Of a stretch of DNA of 64,000 bases, positions 17,169 through 25,862 are shown piece by piece. How positions within the stretch are numbered: position 1 is the stretch's first letter; the number at the start of each line of letters is the position of its first letter. The DNA is from Microbispora rosea (lineage in GTDB: Bacteria > Actinomycetota > Actinomycetes > Streptosporangiales > Streptosporangiaceae). Both the position numbers and the translations under genes were made by a program. The DNA lies in the NCBI RefSeq assembly GCF_900156315.1, contig NZ_FTNI01000001.1:1-64000 (forward strand), read 5' to 3'. The notes under the pieces were generated by a model. The model ran no database searches. It was given only the letters and a program-made list of their open reading frames with translations, and was not told the DNA's origin.

Positions 17169-17416
17169 GCCTGTCTCCTTCGCGGCTGAGCTCACCGGCC
17201 GCTGTCGGGGAAGTGCTGTGGAACGGGAGTGATCCGAGTTTTTTCCGCCACAAAAGGGGTGTCAAGTCCCCAACCGGAACGATGTGACGGACGGGTTGCG
17301 AGCATGCAGGGTCGTCGCAGCCCCAAAGGCGACCCGGTGAATTTCGGAAAAAGTCGCTGATTCTAGGATGACCTGGTCGTTTGAGGCTGACGAGGTGGTT
17401 TACGGGATGACAGCGC

Positions 17417-18844
17417 GTGGATGACAGGGCGGTTGGGGATCCGCCGGCTCCGCATGACGGAGTGGTCCGGAATGGGCCGGCGGTTCGGGATGAGCCGGTG
17501 GCCCAGGATGAGCCGGTGGCCCGGGATGAGCGTGTGGTCCGGGACAGGACGCGGCCGAAGGCCGGCGCGGCGCGGCGGAGCCCGGTGAGGCAGCGGCAGG
17601 GCCCGGCCCGGTCCGCCACATGGACACGCCGCCTGGCGGTCACCGCACTGGTGCTGGCCGCGCTCAACCTCCGCCCCTTGGTCACCAGCCTCGGGCCCGT
17701 GCTCGAAGAGGCCCGCGCCGCTCTCGGGATGAGCGCCGCCGTCGCCGGCCTGCTCACGTCCGTGCCGGCGGTGTGCTTCGCGCTGGTCGGCTCGGCCGCG
17801 CCCCGCCTGGCCCGCCGTTACGGACCGGACGGCGTCGTCCTCGCCGGGATGGCGGCGGTCGCGCTCGGGCTCGCCCTGCGTCCGTTCGTCGGCAGCACCC
17901 CGGTCTTCCTCACGCTGAGCGGCCTCGCGCTGGCCGGGATCGCGGTCGCCAACGTGCTGTTGCCGGTCGTGGTCAAGCAGCGCTTCCCGGACCGGGTCGG
18001 CATGATGACCGGCCTGTACTCCATGGCGCTCAACCTCGGGGCCTCGGCCGCCGCCGCCGTCACCGTCCCGCTCGCCGGCGCGTTCGGCGGTGACTGGCGT
18101 GCCGGTCTCGGCTCCTGGGCCGTCCTCGCCGCCGTCGCCGTGCCGCCGTGGGCCGCCCTCGTGAGGGACGGCCGGCGGCCGACCGGGCCCCGGCGCGGGC
18201 ATCAGCTCGGGCAGGGCACCGGGCCGCAGGCCGAACGTACGGCGGGAGGGGACGTCGCCGCGGAGGCCGGGTCGCGCGTACGGGTCGCGCGCAGTCCCAT
18301 GGCCTGGGCGCTCGCGGCCTTCTTCGGCCTGCAGTCCACCTCCGCGTACGTCATCATGGGCTGGCTGCCCCAGATCTTCCGTGACGCCGGGCTGTCCGCC
18401 GAGGCCGCCGGGCTGCTGTTCGCCGTCACTTCGGTGCTCGGGGTGCCGCTGTCCTTCGTGCTGGCCGCCGTCGCCGGTCGGCTGCGGAACCAAAGCGGCA
18501 TCGCGGTCCTGCTCGGTGCGTTCGGGCTCGCCGGGTACGCCGGGCTGTGGGCGGCTCCCGCCGCCACGCCCTGGTTGTGGGCGGTGCTCCTCGGCGTGGC
18601 CAACTGCTCCTTCCCGCTGGTGCTCACCATGATCGCCATGCGCGGCAGGGACGGCGCGACGGTGATCCGGCTGTCCGCCTTCGCGCAGAGCGTCGGTTAC
18701 CTGCTGTCGGTTCCCGGTCCCATCCTGGTCGGAGTGCTCTATCAGCACAGCGGCGGTTGGCACGGGCCGTTGGCCTTCGTGTTGTGCCTCATGGTGTCGC
18801 AGATCGCGGCCGGATACTTCGCGGGCCGCAACCGGCAGATCTGA
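17417..18844 (+). CDS. MFS transporter, CynX/NimT-like
   Basis: Up to 475 residues with about twelve membrane segments. The first helix begins at LAVTALVLAALNLRPLVTS, whose NLRP motif is typical of the CynX/NimT cyanate/nitroimidazole subfamily. The ~55 residues before it are a low-complexity, charged tandem repeat (RDEPVAQDEPVARDERVV). GTG 17417 opens the frame, but GTG 17585, close to the first helix and after GCGGAG, may be the real start. Substrate unknown. It is divergent from the metallopeptidase. Confidence 0.82.
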   Translation: MDDRAVGDPPAPHDGVVRNGPAVRDEPVAQDEPVARDERVVRDRTRPKAGAARRSPVRQRQGPARSATWTRRLAVTALVLAALNLRPLVTSLGPVLEEARAALGMSAAVAGLLTSVPAVCFALVGSAAPRLARRYGPDGVVLAGMAAVALGLALRPFVGSTPVFLTLSGLALAGIAVANVLLPVVVKQRFPDRVGMMTGLYSMALNLGASAAAAVTVPLAGAFGGDWRAGLGSWAVLAAVAVPPWAALVRDGRRPTGPRRGHQLGQGTGPQAERTAGGDVAAEAGSRVRVARSPMAWALAAFFGLQSTSAYVIMGWLPQIFRDAGLSAEAAGLLFAVTSVLGVPLSFVLAAVAGRLRNQSGIAVLLGAFGLAGYAGLWAAPAATPWLWAVLLGVANCSFPLVLTMIAMRGRDGATVIRLSAFAQSVGYLLSVPGPILVGVLYQHSGGWHGPLAFVLCLMVSQIAAGYFAGRNRQI

Positions 18845-18993
18845 TCTCCCGCCGCTCCGGTCGCCGGCCCTCCCGGCCGTCGCCGTGGGCGCGAGGGTCG
18901 CCGGGCGTCGTGGAAGACGTCCCGGCCGCGTCGAGCCCTTGCGCACGGAAAATCGTTGGACGGTCGCGTGCGCCGATGATGATCCTGGGGAGC

Positions 18994-19761
18994 ATGCGGC
19001 AGGAGGACATCTGGAACACCGACACCGCCCAGCACTACGACACGCCGGGCGCCGGGATGTTCGCGCCCGAGGTCCTCGGGCCGGCCGTCGACCGCCTCGC
19101 CGGGCTCGCCGGCGACGGGCGGGCGCTCGAATTCGCGATCGGAACCGGCCGGGTGGCCGTCCCGCTCGCCGAGCGTGGCGTGCCCGTCACCGGCATCGAG
19201 CTGTCACGTCCGATGATCGACCAGCTGCGCACGAAAGTGGACGAAGCGACGATCCCGGTTGTCGTCGGCGACATGGCCACCGCCACTGCCCCTGCCACTG
19301 CCCCGGGCGAGTACACGCTCGTCTACCTCGTCTACAACACGATCTCCAACCTGCTGACCCAGGCCGAGCAGGTCGCGTGCTTCCGCAACGCCGCGCGCCA
19401 CCTGACCCCCGGAGGCCGCTTCGTGATCGAGCTCTGGGTGCCCGAGCTGCGCAAGCTCCCACCGGGCCAGGACGCCGTGGTGTGGCATCGCGAATCCGGC
19501 TACATCGGCCTGGACGCCTACGACCTTTTGCGGCAACATCTCGTGTCGCACCATTTCAGGTTCGACGAGAGCGGACAGGCCCGGCTGTTCCGCAGCCCCC
19601 ACCGCTACATCTGGCCGGCCGAGCTCGATCTCATGGCCCAGCTGGCCGGGTTCGAGCTGGAAAGCAGGCACGCGGACTGGATCGGGACCGAGTTCACCGC
19701 GGAATCGCGTTCGCACGTGTCCGTTTACCGCATACCTCCGGGTGAAACCGCGTCTCGATAA
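18994..19761 (+). CDS. SAM-dependent class I methyltransferase
   Basis: 255 residues. Motif I is ALEFAIGTGRVAVPLAERG, followed by GIELSRPMIDQL (acidic residue binding the ribose) and a LTPGGRFVIELW post-motif strand. The N-terminus IWNTDTAQHYDTPG is usual for this actinomycete group. ATG 18994 is used because the family normally starts just before DIW; ATG 18976 and 18979 are in frame and possible. Substrate unknown. It stands alone between the MFS gene and a terminator. Confidence 0.82.
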   Translation: MRQEDIWNTDTAQHYDTPGAGMFAPEVLGPAVDRLAGLAGDGRALEFAIGTGRVAVPLAERGVPVTGIELSRPMIDQLRTKVDEATIPVVVGDMATATAPATAPGEYTLVYLVYNTISNLLTQAEQVACFRNAARHLTPGGRFVIELWVPELRKLPPGQDAVVWHRESGYIGLDAYDLLRQHLVSHHFRFDESGQARLFRSPHRYIWPAELDLMAQLAGFELESRHADWIGTEFTAESRSHVSVYRIPPGETASR

Positions 19762-19877
19762 GGGCGACGCTGTCGCCGACGTGAATTGCGCATTCGCTGA
19801 GGTCTGGGAATCCGCTTACGGCGGCGACGGGCCGAAATGCCGATGAATGGGCCGTACGCCCCGGCGGCAGGGGAGAG

Positions 19878-19903
19878 CCCCGCGAGGCGGCTGCCTCGTG
19901 GGG
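19878..19903. terminator. Terminator hairpin
   Basis: CCCCGCGAGGC (19878-19888), loop GGCT, GCCTCGTGGGG (19893-19903): an 11-bp stem with one G-T pair. It lies between the methyltransferase stop and the end of the convergent repeat-protein gene and can serve both. Confidence 0.6.
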
Positions 19904-19984
19904 CGGGAGGGTCCGGCAGGTTCGATGTGCGGTTATCGGTCCTTGCTGCTGTTGGGGCCTCTTCTCTCCCCGCTGCTGATGCCG

Positions 19985-20509
19985 CTACCGCGGTCCGCGT
20001 TCCTCGAATCGGCCGCGCTCTTCCATGCGTCCGCGTTCGCGTCCGCGTTCTTCCATGCGCCCGCGCTCGCGGCCCCGCTCTTCGAATCGTCCGCGTTCGC
20101 GTCCGCGCTCTTCCATGCGCCCGCGTTCACGGCCGCGTTCCTCGAAGCGCCCGCGTTCACGGCCCCGCTCTTCGAATCGTCCGCGTTCGCGTCCGCGTTC
20201 CTCGAAGCGCCCGCGCTCGCGGCCCCGCTCTTCGAATCGTCCGCGTTCGCGTCCGCGCTCTTCCATGCGCCCGCGCTCGCGTCCGCGCTCCTCGAACCGG
20301 CCACGCTCGCGGCCGCGTTCACGACCGTAGTGGCCGTACGTCCGGCGGCGCTCACGTTCACGGCACCTGCCTCCGGGGCAGGGTTGCGCCGGGTTCTGCA
20401 TGACCTGTGCGGTGCTGCCGGCCGCGTTGGCCGGCTGCGTCTGCATCGTCACCGGGACGATGAGGGCCGACGCCGTGATCGCGCCAGCAGCCAGTGCTTG
20501 CTTGAGCAT
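19985..20509 (-). CDS. Secreted Arg/Glu decapeptide-repeat protein
   Basis: 174 residues. A clear signal peptide (MLKQALAAGAITASALIVPV, cleavage after ANA) precedes a short Cys-containing linker (QPCPGGRCR). About ten copies of the decapeptide RGRERGRFEE follow, with Phe or Met at position 8, so nearly every residue is Arg, Glu or Gly. ATG 20509 has GGAG upstream. Differences between the 30-bp DNA units are almost all silent third-base changes in this frame, so this, and not the overlapping plus-strand frames, is the selected reading. Function unknown; RNA, polyanion or wall binding is conceivable. Confidence 0.72.
   Translation of the reverse strand: MLKQALAAGAITASALIVPVTMQTQPANAAGSTAQVMQNPAQPCPGGRCRERERRRTYGHYGRERGRERGRFEERGRERGRMEERGRERGRFEERGRERGRFEERGRERGRFEERGRERGRFEERGRERGRMEERGRERGRFEERGRERGRMEERGRERGRMEERGRFEERGPR
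20001..20325. repeat. 30-bp tandem repeat array (~10.8 units)
   Basis: Two units per 60 bases without interruption; unit core on the plus strand is CCGCGYTCNTCSAWNCG. There are no spacers, so it is not a CRISPR. It encodes the decapeptide repeats of the minus-strand secreted protein. Confidence 0.9.
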
Positions 20510-20984
20510 GAGTATCACTCCGTCGACTCCGTGACTGTCACCCGGGAAACCCGGCCACACGGAGCGCGAATCGATCCATCGAACCTTGGATCCAGACCCT
20601 CGTTCTCACGCTAGAGGTAAGAAAAGGCCCCGTCACCCAGAAATGCGCAAACAACCGCTTTCCGCTGCAGAAAACACATGTAATCGGAGATGTTGTCGGC
20701 CCGTTTCCCTGTGCCGACAACTCCTTTACCCGGGTGGCTGAATTCCTTCCACATCATTGAGCTGCATGGGTTGCGATCGCACATCGGCGGCCGGAGCTCC
20801 CTCTCCGGCCCCTTCCCGGTTATTACGGTGAATCGCTGACCGAAACCGCGCGGGTTCTCGAGGTTGCCGTGACGGCTGCCGAGGAAACGGCCCGGAGCGA
20901 GCCCCCCGCTCGCCGCCAGGCCCGTCGGCCGCAGCCGTGCCCGGGCCGCGGCGTGGCAACCACGAGATCGCGCGGCATGGCCGG
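20510..20984. other. Gene-free stretch (475 bases)
   Basis: Leader and promoter side of the repeat-protein gene and downstream side of the MFS gene. It is less GC-rich than its surroundings. It contains an inverted repeat, GTTGTCGGC (20692-20700) with GCCGACAAC (20713-20721), a 9-bp stem that could end the MFS transcript or structure the leader. No conserved reading frame recognised. Confidence 0.5.
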
Positions 20985-22454
20985 TCATTCCGGTTCCGGG
21001 ACCACGTCGCGGCCGCCGTGCCGCGCAGGCGTCGCCGTGCTCGTACGCCGCAGGACGGTGAAGGCGATGAGGACGGCACCGGCCAGGAGCGCGGCGCTGA
21101 GTGTCATGCCGAGTGCGTATCCCTCGGTGAGGCCCTCGACCGTGGTGCTCGGGCCGGTGCGGGCGTGGGCGGCCGTGCCGAGAACGGCCAGTCCGAGTGA
21201 TGCGCCGATCTGGCGTGAGCTGGAGAGCAGTCCGGAGGCCATGCCCGACTCGCTCGGCGTGACTCCCACGGTGGCGGCGGAGACGACCGGTCCGAGGCAG
21301 AGCCCGAATCCGACGCTGGTGACGAGCGACGGGCCGAGGACGTCGGCGAGGAAGGAACCGTCGGCGCTGATCAGGCCGAACCAGGCGAACCCGGTCGCGG
21401 TCACCAGCCCGCCGATGATCAGCATGGTGCGGAGCGGGAGACGGTAGCCGAGCTTGATGGCGGCCGCGGCGCCGGCGATCACGCCGACCGCGAAGGGCAG
21501 CAACTGGATCCCGGCCACGGTCGGGCTGACCTGGAGCACCTGCTGGAGGTAGAGGGACGCGAAGTAGAAGGACGACGCCATGGCGGCGCCGAGCAGGAGG
21601 TTGTAGGAGTTGGCGCCGGCGACCGAGCGGTTGGCCAGCAGGCCGAGCCGGATCAGCGGGTCGCGGGTGGTGGTCCGCTCGACGTGCACGAACGCCGCCA
21701 GCAGGGTGACGGCGGTCACCAGGGTCGTCAGGGTGACGGGCGAGGTCCACCCGTACTGGTCGGTGCGGACGACGCCGAACACGAGCAGGGACATCCCCGC
21801 CGTCGCCAGGATGGCGCCCAGCACGTCCGGACGGCCGCCGGGAGCCGTGGGCGGAGCGCCGGTGACACCCCGCCAGGCCAGTGCCAGCGCGACGGCGGCC
21901 ATCGGGACACTGATGAACATCACCCAGCGCCAGCCCGCGTACTGGGTGAGCACACCGCCGATCAGGACGCCGAGGGCGCCGCCGGCGGCGTTCACCGCGC
22001 TCCATATGCCGTAGGCCCGCACACGGGCCTTGCCGGAGGGGAAGGTGACGGTCAGCAGCGCCAGCGCGGCCGGAGACAGCGCGGCGGCCCCGATGCCCTG
22101 CAGGGCGCGGGCGGCCACCAGATGGCCGGGCTCCTGTGCGAAGCCGCCCGCCAGGGAGGCGAGGCCGAAGACGGCGAGCCCGAGCAGCAGGACCCGTTTG
22201 TGGCCGTAGCGGTCGGCGATCTTCCCGCCCAGCAGGAGGAGGCCCCCGAAGGTGAGGGCGTAGGCGTGGATCACCCAGGTCAGGCCGACCGCGCCGAAGC
22301 CGAGGCCCGCGGCGATCCGCGGAAGTCCGAGATTCACGACCGACAGGTCCACCGACACCATGAACTGGACCACTGCCACCGCGGCGAGGGTGAGCCCTGG
22401 CCGAGCGGCCGTACGAACGACCGGTGTTCCGCTTGCTGATCGCGTGTGTGTCAC
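20985..22454 (-). CDS. MFS drug exporter, DHA2/EmrB-QacA type (14 TM)
   Basis: 489 residues, about 14 hydrophobic segments. Family motifs: SVDLSVVNLGLPRIAAGLGF in helix 1 (the D-x-V-N-x-A/G-L-P motif C-like start), the GGKIADRYGHKRVLLLG loop 2-3 (motif A) and RALQGIGAAALSPAALALL. Such proteins export drugs or metabolites by proton antiport. GTG 22454 is chosen for the GGAGGAG site upstream. It is divergent from a TetR gene, the usual repressor-exporter arrangement. Confidence 0.9.
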   Translation of the reverse strand: MTHTRSASGTPVVRTAARPGLTLAAVAVVQFMVSVDLSVVNLGLPRIAAGLGFGAVGLTWVIHAYALTFGGLLLLGGKIADRYGHKRVLLLGLAVFGLASLAGGFAQEPGHLVAARALQGIGAAALSPAALALLTVTFPSGKARVRAYGIWSAVNAAGGALGVLIGGVLTQYAGWRWVMFISVPMAAVALALAWRGVTGAPPTAPGGRPDVLGAILATAGMSLLVFGVVRTDQYGWTSPVTLTTLVTAVTLLAAFVHVERTTTRDPLIRLGLLANRSVAGANSYNLLLGAAMASSFYFASLYLQQVLQVSPTVAGIQLLPFAVGVIAGAAAAIKLGYRLPLRTMLIIGGLVTATGFAWFGLISADGSFLADVLGPSLVTSVGFGLCLGPVVSAATVGVTPSESGMASGLLSSSRQIGASLGLAVLGTAAHARTGPSTTVEGLTEGYALGMTLSAALLAGAVLIAFTVLRRTSTATPARHGGRDVVPEPE

Positions 22455-22495
22455 CGTTCCGCACTCCTCCGGCAGGTTCTGGCGGCGCACTTTTC

Positions 22496-22505
22496 GTACG
22501 CGTAC
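22496..22505. promoter_or_regulatory. Probable TetR operator in the tetR-exporter gap
   Basis: GTACGCGTAC is a perfect 10-bp palindrome set in TTTC...GAAA flanks, with a further GTAC at 22511-22514. It lies midway between the divergent exporter and TetR starts, where a shared operator is expected. Confidence 0.45.
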
Positions 22506-22589
22506 TGAAAGTACATCGGAAGCGGGGTGGGTGTCGATGGTCGAAGTCCCGATTGGCGGAAGGGAACAGCCGGACGGAATGATGGGACG

Positions 22590-23300
22590 GTGTCCCGAAG
22601 CAATGCGCCGCACGGCCGCACCGGCCGTCCACCGGTGACCTCCCGCGCGCAGATCCTGGAGGCGGCCCGCCGGCTGATCGATCGGGACGGCTGGGAAAAG
22701 CTGAGCATTCGCCGCCTGGCCGCGGAGCTCGGCATCGGGACGATGACCCTCTATCACCACGTGCGGGACAAAGAAGACCTGCTGCTTCTGCTGATCACCG
22801 AATACGCGGACCAGGTCCCGCGACCCGACCTGCCCGGCGACCCGCGCGACCGCATCATCGCGACCGCCGCCCTGGTCCACGACGCCCTCGCGGCCTGGCC
22901 GTGGGCCGCGGAGGTCCTCACGGTCGACGGGTTCGTCGGCCGGCTCGGCGAATCGGTGTGGATGGTCGAGACCATCGTGGCCGGAGCCATCGACCACGGA
23001 TGCACACCCGAACAGGCCGTGCACGTCTTCCGCCACATCTGGTACTACACGGTCGGCGAGATCCTCGTCCGCGCCCACTCCGCCCACCAGCCGGCGGAGG
23101 ACGGGCGACCCGCCGACCAAGCCCCCCTCTTCAGCGGCCTCGACAGGTCGCGGATGCCCAGCCTGGTCGCCATCGGCGACCAATGGCGAACGCTGTCCGC
23201 GCAGGACACCTACCCCCAGGGACTTCGGGCCCTCGTCGACGGGCTGCTCGCACAGCTCGCGCCGGAAACGTCGCGCAAGCCACGCTCGATACGATCGTGA
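22590..23300 (+). CDS. TetR-family repressor (TetR/TetR_C_11-like)
   Basis: 236 residues from GTG 22590. The HTH is complete: ILEAARRLIDRDGWEKLSIR, then LAAELGIGTMTLYHHVRDKE. The large C-terminal domain with WYYTVGEILVRAHSA resembles tetracycline-type TetR ligand domains. It is divergent from the DHA2 exporter and probably represses it until the exported compound binds. ATG 22527 is in frame upstream but overlaps the operator zone. The gene ends in a GTGA overlap with the acetyltransferase. Confidence 0.88.
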   Translation: MSRSNAPHGRTGRPPVTSRAQILEAARRLIDRDGWEKLSIRRLAAELGIGTMTLYHHVRDKEDLLLLLITEYADQVPRPDLPGDPRDRIIATAALVHDALAAWPWAAEVLTVDGFVGRLGESVWMVETIVAGAIDHGCTPEQAVHVFRHIWYYTVGEILVRAHSAHQPAEDGRPADQAPLFSGLDRSRMPSLVAIGDQWRTLSAQDTYPQGLRALVDGLLAQLAPETSRKPRSIRS

Positions 23301-23755
23301 TCGTGGTGGACTGGAGGCTCCGGCCTGCTTCGACGGCGGACGTCGAGGCGGTGGCCGAGCTGCGGGCCGTGGTGCTCAAAGCGGATCTCGAGCGGCTCGG
23401 CCGATACGACGAGCAGCGCGTACGGCAGCGGCTGCGCGACGGATTCGCGCCGGCGCACACCTGGACGATCGAGGTGAACGATGCCTTGGCCGGCTGCGTG
23501 GCGCTGCGACCGGCCGAGGGCGCCTACTGGCTGGAGCACTTCTACCTGGCTCCGGAGCTGCAGGGGAGGGGCGTCGGCTCCGCCGTGCTGGGCAGGCTGC
23601 TGGAACGGTGTGACCGAGAAGGCGCCCTGATCCGGTTGAACGTGTTGCAGGGCAGTCCGGCCCGGCGGCTGTACGAGCGGCACGGGTTCACGGTCGAGAC
23701 CGAGGACGAGGTGGACGTGTTCATGGTGCGCGATCCGGACCCTGCCTGTCGCTGA
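23297..23755 (+). CDS. GNAT N-acetyltransferase
   Basis: 152 residues. Motif A for acetyl-CoA, LAPELQGRGVGSAVLGRLLE, is intact, followed by the beta-bulge strand LIRLNVLQGSPARRLYERHGF typical of the C-terminal GNAT half. Start GTG 23297 overlaps the TetR stop by 4 bp, so it belongs to the tetR transcript. A drug-inactivating partner for the exporter is plausible but unproven. Confidence 0.88.
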   Translation: MIVVDWRLRPASTADVEAVAELRAVVLKADLERLGRYDEQRVRQRLRDGFAPAHTWTIEVNDALAGCVALRPAEGAYWLEHFYLAPELQGRGVGSAVLGRLLERCDREGALIRLNVLQGSPARRLYERHGFTVETEDEVDVFMVRDPDPACR

Positions 23756-23853
23756 TCGTTGCCTGTAGCTGATCAATCGACCACGCACCTCCGGCCTCGC
23801 ACGGTCACGCCCAGAGGGGGCCTCGGCGGCCTGTCTGCCCTAAGGTTCTTCTC

Positions 23854-24834
23854 ATGCCTTACGGCCGGATGGGTACCAGTTCGCTCGGCCTTTCCGCCGT
23901 GCTCGCCGGCGTCTTGCTCCTCTCGGCCTGCGGATCGGAGAGCATCGCCGCCTGGAGCGACGGTTTTCAGCAGACCCGGGGACCCGACTCGGCGGACCGG
24001 CGTGGCGACCCCTCATGCGGGGCCCCGTCCACCGGTATGTCACCCGGGTCCGGCACTTCGGAGCTTCCCGGCGGCTCCGAAGATCTGGAGAAGGACGGCG
24101 TCAGGATAACCGGCCCGGGTAGGGGGGTCCGCAACTGCGCCCTCTATCCGTTCTCCGCCGAGTTCCGGGTCACCAACCACGAAACCGAACCCTTCACGTA
24201 CACCATCACCTTCACGTTCGTGTCCCGTTCCGGAGAGGTGCTGGCAGGCACGGAACAGACGGTTCCAGCGGTCGAGCCCGGTCAGACGGTTGAAAGCACG
24301 GTCGCCCTAAGCCGGCTTCCTCCGCAGGGGCCTCCCGTTGCGGGTGCGCGAATAGCCAAGGTCAGAAGCGTCCCGGCGGACGAGGCGCCCGCTGCGGCAG
24401 GTCCCTGCCCGCCCTCCGGGATCCGCGTCACATTGGGCAATGCCGACGCCGCCATGGGGCTCCGCGTCGTGGGTCTCCATCTGGAGAACTGCTCGACCCG
24501 CGCCTACCGCCTCGACGGCTACCCGCAGCTCCAGCTCCTCGACGAGGCCAGAAAGCCGGTCACCGGTGTCGAGGTCCTGCACGGTGACGGCGGCATCTCC
24601 ACCGTGACCGGCTTCGACGATCCGCCCCAGCCGGTGAACTTGAAGCCGGGCCAGAGCGCGTCCGCAGGCCTGATGTGGCGCAATACCGTCACTGACGGCA
24701 TTTCCGTGAATGTGCCGTACGCAAGAGTGAACGCCAAGGCCGGTGCTCCTCCGGTGATGGTGACGCCGGAGCTCGATCTCGGCACCACCGGGAAACTCGG
24801 CGTCAGCCCATGGAAGAAGGACGAGGCTCCGTAG
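23854..24834 (+). CDS. DUF4232-type lipoprotein
   Basis: 326 residues. A lipobox (LLLSACGS, lipidated Cys near 28) follows a hydrophobic core. The C-terminal half, from about ITVT to the end, has the DUF4232 pattern: CPPSGIRVTLGNADAAMGLR, HLENCSTRAYRLDGYPQL, then LKPGQSASAGLMW. The middle part is a beta-sandwich-like segment. It should be anchored on the outer face of the membrane; function of the family is unknown. It stands alone. Confidence 0.85.
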   Translation: MPYGRMGTSSLGLSAVLAGVLLLSACGSESIAAWSDGFQQTRGPDSADRRGDPSCGAPSTGMSPGSGTSELPGGSEDLEKDGVRITGPGRGVRNCALYPFSAEFRVTNHETEPFTYTITFTFVSRSGEVLAGTEQTVPAVEPGQTVESTVALSRLPPQGPPVAGARIAKVRSVPADEAPAAAGPCPPSGIRVTLGNADAAMGLRVVGLHLENCSTRAYRLDGYPQLQLLDEARKPVTGVEVLHGDGGISTVTGFDDPPQPVNLKPGQSASAGLMWRNTVTDGISVNVPYARVNAKAGAPPVMVTPELDLGTTGKLGVSPWKKDEAP

Positions 24835-25040
24835 GCCCTGGCGAGCCGCAAACGCGTTTGTCCCGCGGCCGATGGCCTACGGCTGTATTTCCGGGCAAGT
24901 CAGCCGCCAACGCGCTCGCCGCGCCTCGTGACCTGGGAACCTCACCTGTCAGGGAGTCGGGTGCTATACCAACTTGGTGGGTTTCACCACTTCCGGCGGC
25001 ACCTGCGCCTACAGGTCCTACAGATCTAGCTACACACTAC

Positions 25041-25091
25041 TAGGAGGATTGCTCCTACTCCAATAGGAAGACCCCTCCTGGTGGAGTAGGA
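25041..25091 (+). promoter_or_regulatory. Nested, mutually exclusive hairpins covering an RBS
   Basis: Segment A TAGGAG (25041-25046) can pair with CTCCTA (25052-25057). The same CTCCTACTCC block, as TCCTACTCC (25053-25061), can instead pair over 9 bp with GGAGTAGGA (25083-25091), which is the ribosome-binding site of the gene starting at 25099. The stems exclude each other, so the leader could switch translation; alternatively the repeated half-sites are an operator. Confidence 0.5.
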
Positions 25092-25098
25092 TCAAGTC

Positions 25099-25341
25099 AT
25101 GGCCGAGGCCCTTCCCCCGCACATGCGACAGCTCGCCGAGGTGGCAACGATCGTGGCAGCCGCAGGCGCCACGGCTGACTGGCTGTACCACCTAAAGAGC
25201 GACATGTGTGCGTTGCGTGTGATCAAGGATGGCATTATCTCGGTTCCCGTTATGATCCCTGCCGACCCGGATCGCGACCCGGAGCTCTTCCGCGAAGCCC
25301 TCAAGCGTCTGGAGGCGGTCGTAGAAAGGATGAGCCGATGA
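25099..25341 (+). CDS. Small protein, first of a coupled pair (toxin position)
   Basis: 80 residues, not recognised. Helical N-terminus (MRQLAEVATIVAAAGATADW), one histidine (WLYHLKSD), a short beta-rich middle (IISVPVMIPAD) and a helical charged end. The ATG overlaps no upstream gene, and its ribosome-binding site is in a stem. Its stop overlaps the next start (ATGA), the tight coupling seen in toxin-antitoxin pairs. The next gene is HicB-like, so this occupies the HicA position, but it lacks the usual HicA sequence pattern. Lower GC than its neighbours. Confidence 0.6.
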   Translation: MAEALPPHMRQLAEVATIVAAAGATADWLYHLKSDMCALRVIKDGIISVPVMIPADPDRDPELFREALKRLEAVVERMSR

Positions 25342-25715
25342 ACAAGACGATCAAGTATGTCGTCACCTTCGAGAACGGACGGTGGGTGTCGCGCTGTCCT
25401 ACCGGGGAGGTGGAAGGGGTCGGAGTGGCAGCCTCTTTGTCTCAGCTGGAGCGCGACCTGGCGGAGATCCACGCCTGGGCGTGGCCCGAAAGCACCCCCG
25501 GCGTGGAGTTCACCTTCGATCTTCCAGAGGAGGTCGCAGGGGTGGTGGCGGAATACAGCCGTGAGAAGGAACTGGCCGAAACTCATACCAAGCGCGCCGC
25601 GGAACTAGCCGTCAGGGCCGCGAAGATGCTGACGAGCCATTGGTCGGAGCCGGATACGGCACGCGTCATGGGCCTGTCCAAGCAGCGCGTCCACCAGTTG
25701 AAGGTAAGCGCCTGA
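25338..25715 (+). CDS. HicB-like protein with C-terminal helix-turn-helix
   Basis: 125 residues. N-terminal beta segments KYVVTFENGRWVSRCPTGEV and SLSQLERDLAEIHAW resemble the HicB partial RNase-H fold. The C-terminus, EPDTARVMGLSKQRVHQLKV, is a helix-turn-helix that could bind the leader repeats. ATG 25338 overlaps the upstream stop; the frame is open further upstream but only as a shadow of gene one. Likely antitoxin and autorepressor of the pair. Confidence 0.6.
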   Translation: MNKTIKYVVTFENGRWVSRCPTGEVEGVGVAASLSQLERDLAEIHAWAWPESTPGVEFTFDLPEEVAGVVAEYSREKELAETHTKRAAELAVRAAKMLTSHWSEPDTARVMGLSKQRVHQLKVSA

Positions 25716-25862
25716 CGGTTGTCGAGCGTCTGGCTTCTGTTCGCTGCAGTCGTAGGTACGAAACGCGGCGGAGTCGCACGGTGTTTGCCTAAAACGGCGG
25801 GACCGGCTCCGATGGTAACTGCGTCACCCATCATGCACGCAGAACGGTGACCTGGCGGCCGG

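Noticed and set aside
20001-20325. Regular 30-bp repeats resembling a CRISPR array
   Set aside because: The units are directly adjacent without spacers and translate as a regular decapeptide in the minus frame with silent variation; no cas genes are near.
19837-20614. Long plus-strand open frames over the repeat array
   Set aside because: They have no signal peptide or plausible composition, and unit differences are silent only in the minus-strand frame.
20692-20721. Riboswitch in the repeat-protein leader
   Set aside because: A single 9-bp hairpin without further conserved elements; a terminator or chance hairpin is simpler.
25099-25341. Plain HicA toxin
   Set aside because: Position and coupling fit, but the sequence pattern of HicA (short dsRBD-like with its conserved His context) is not evident, so the name is not used.
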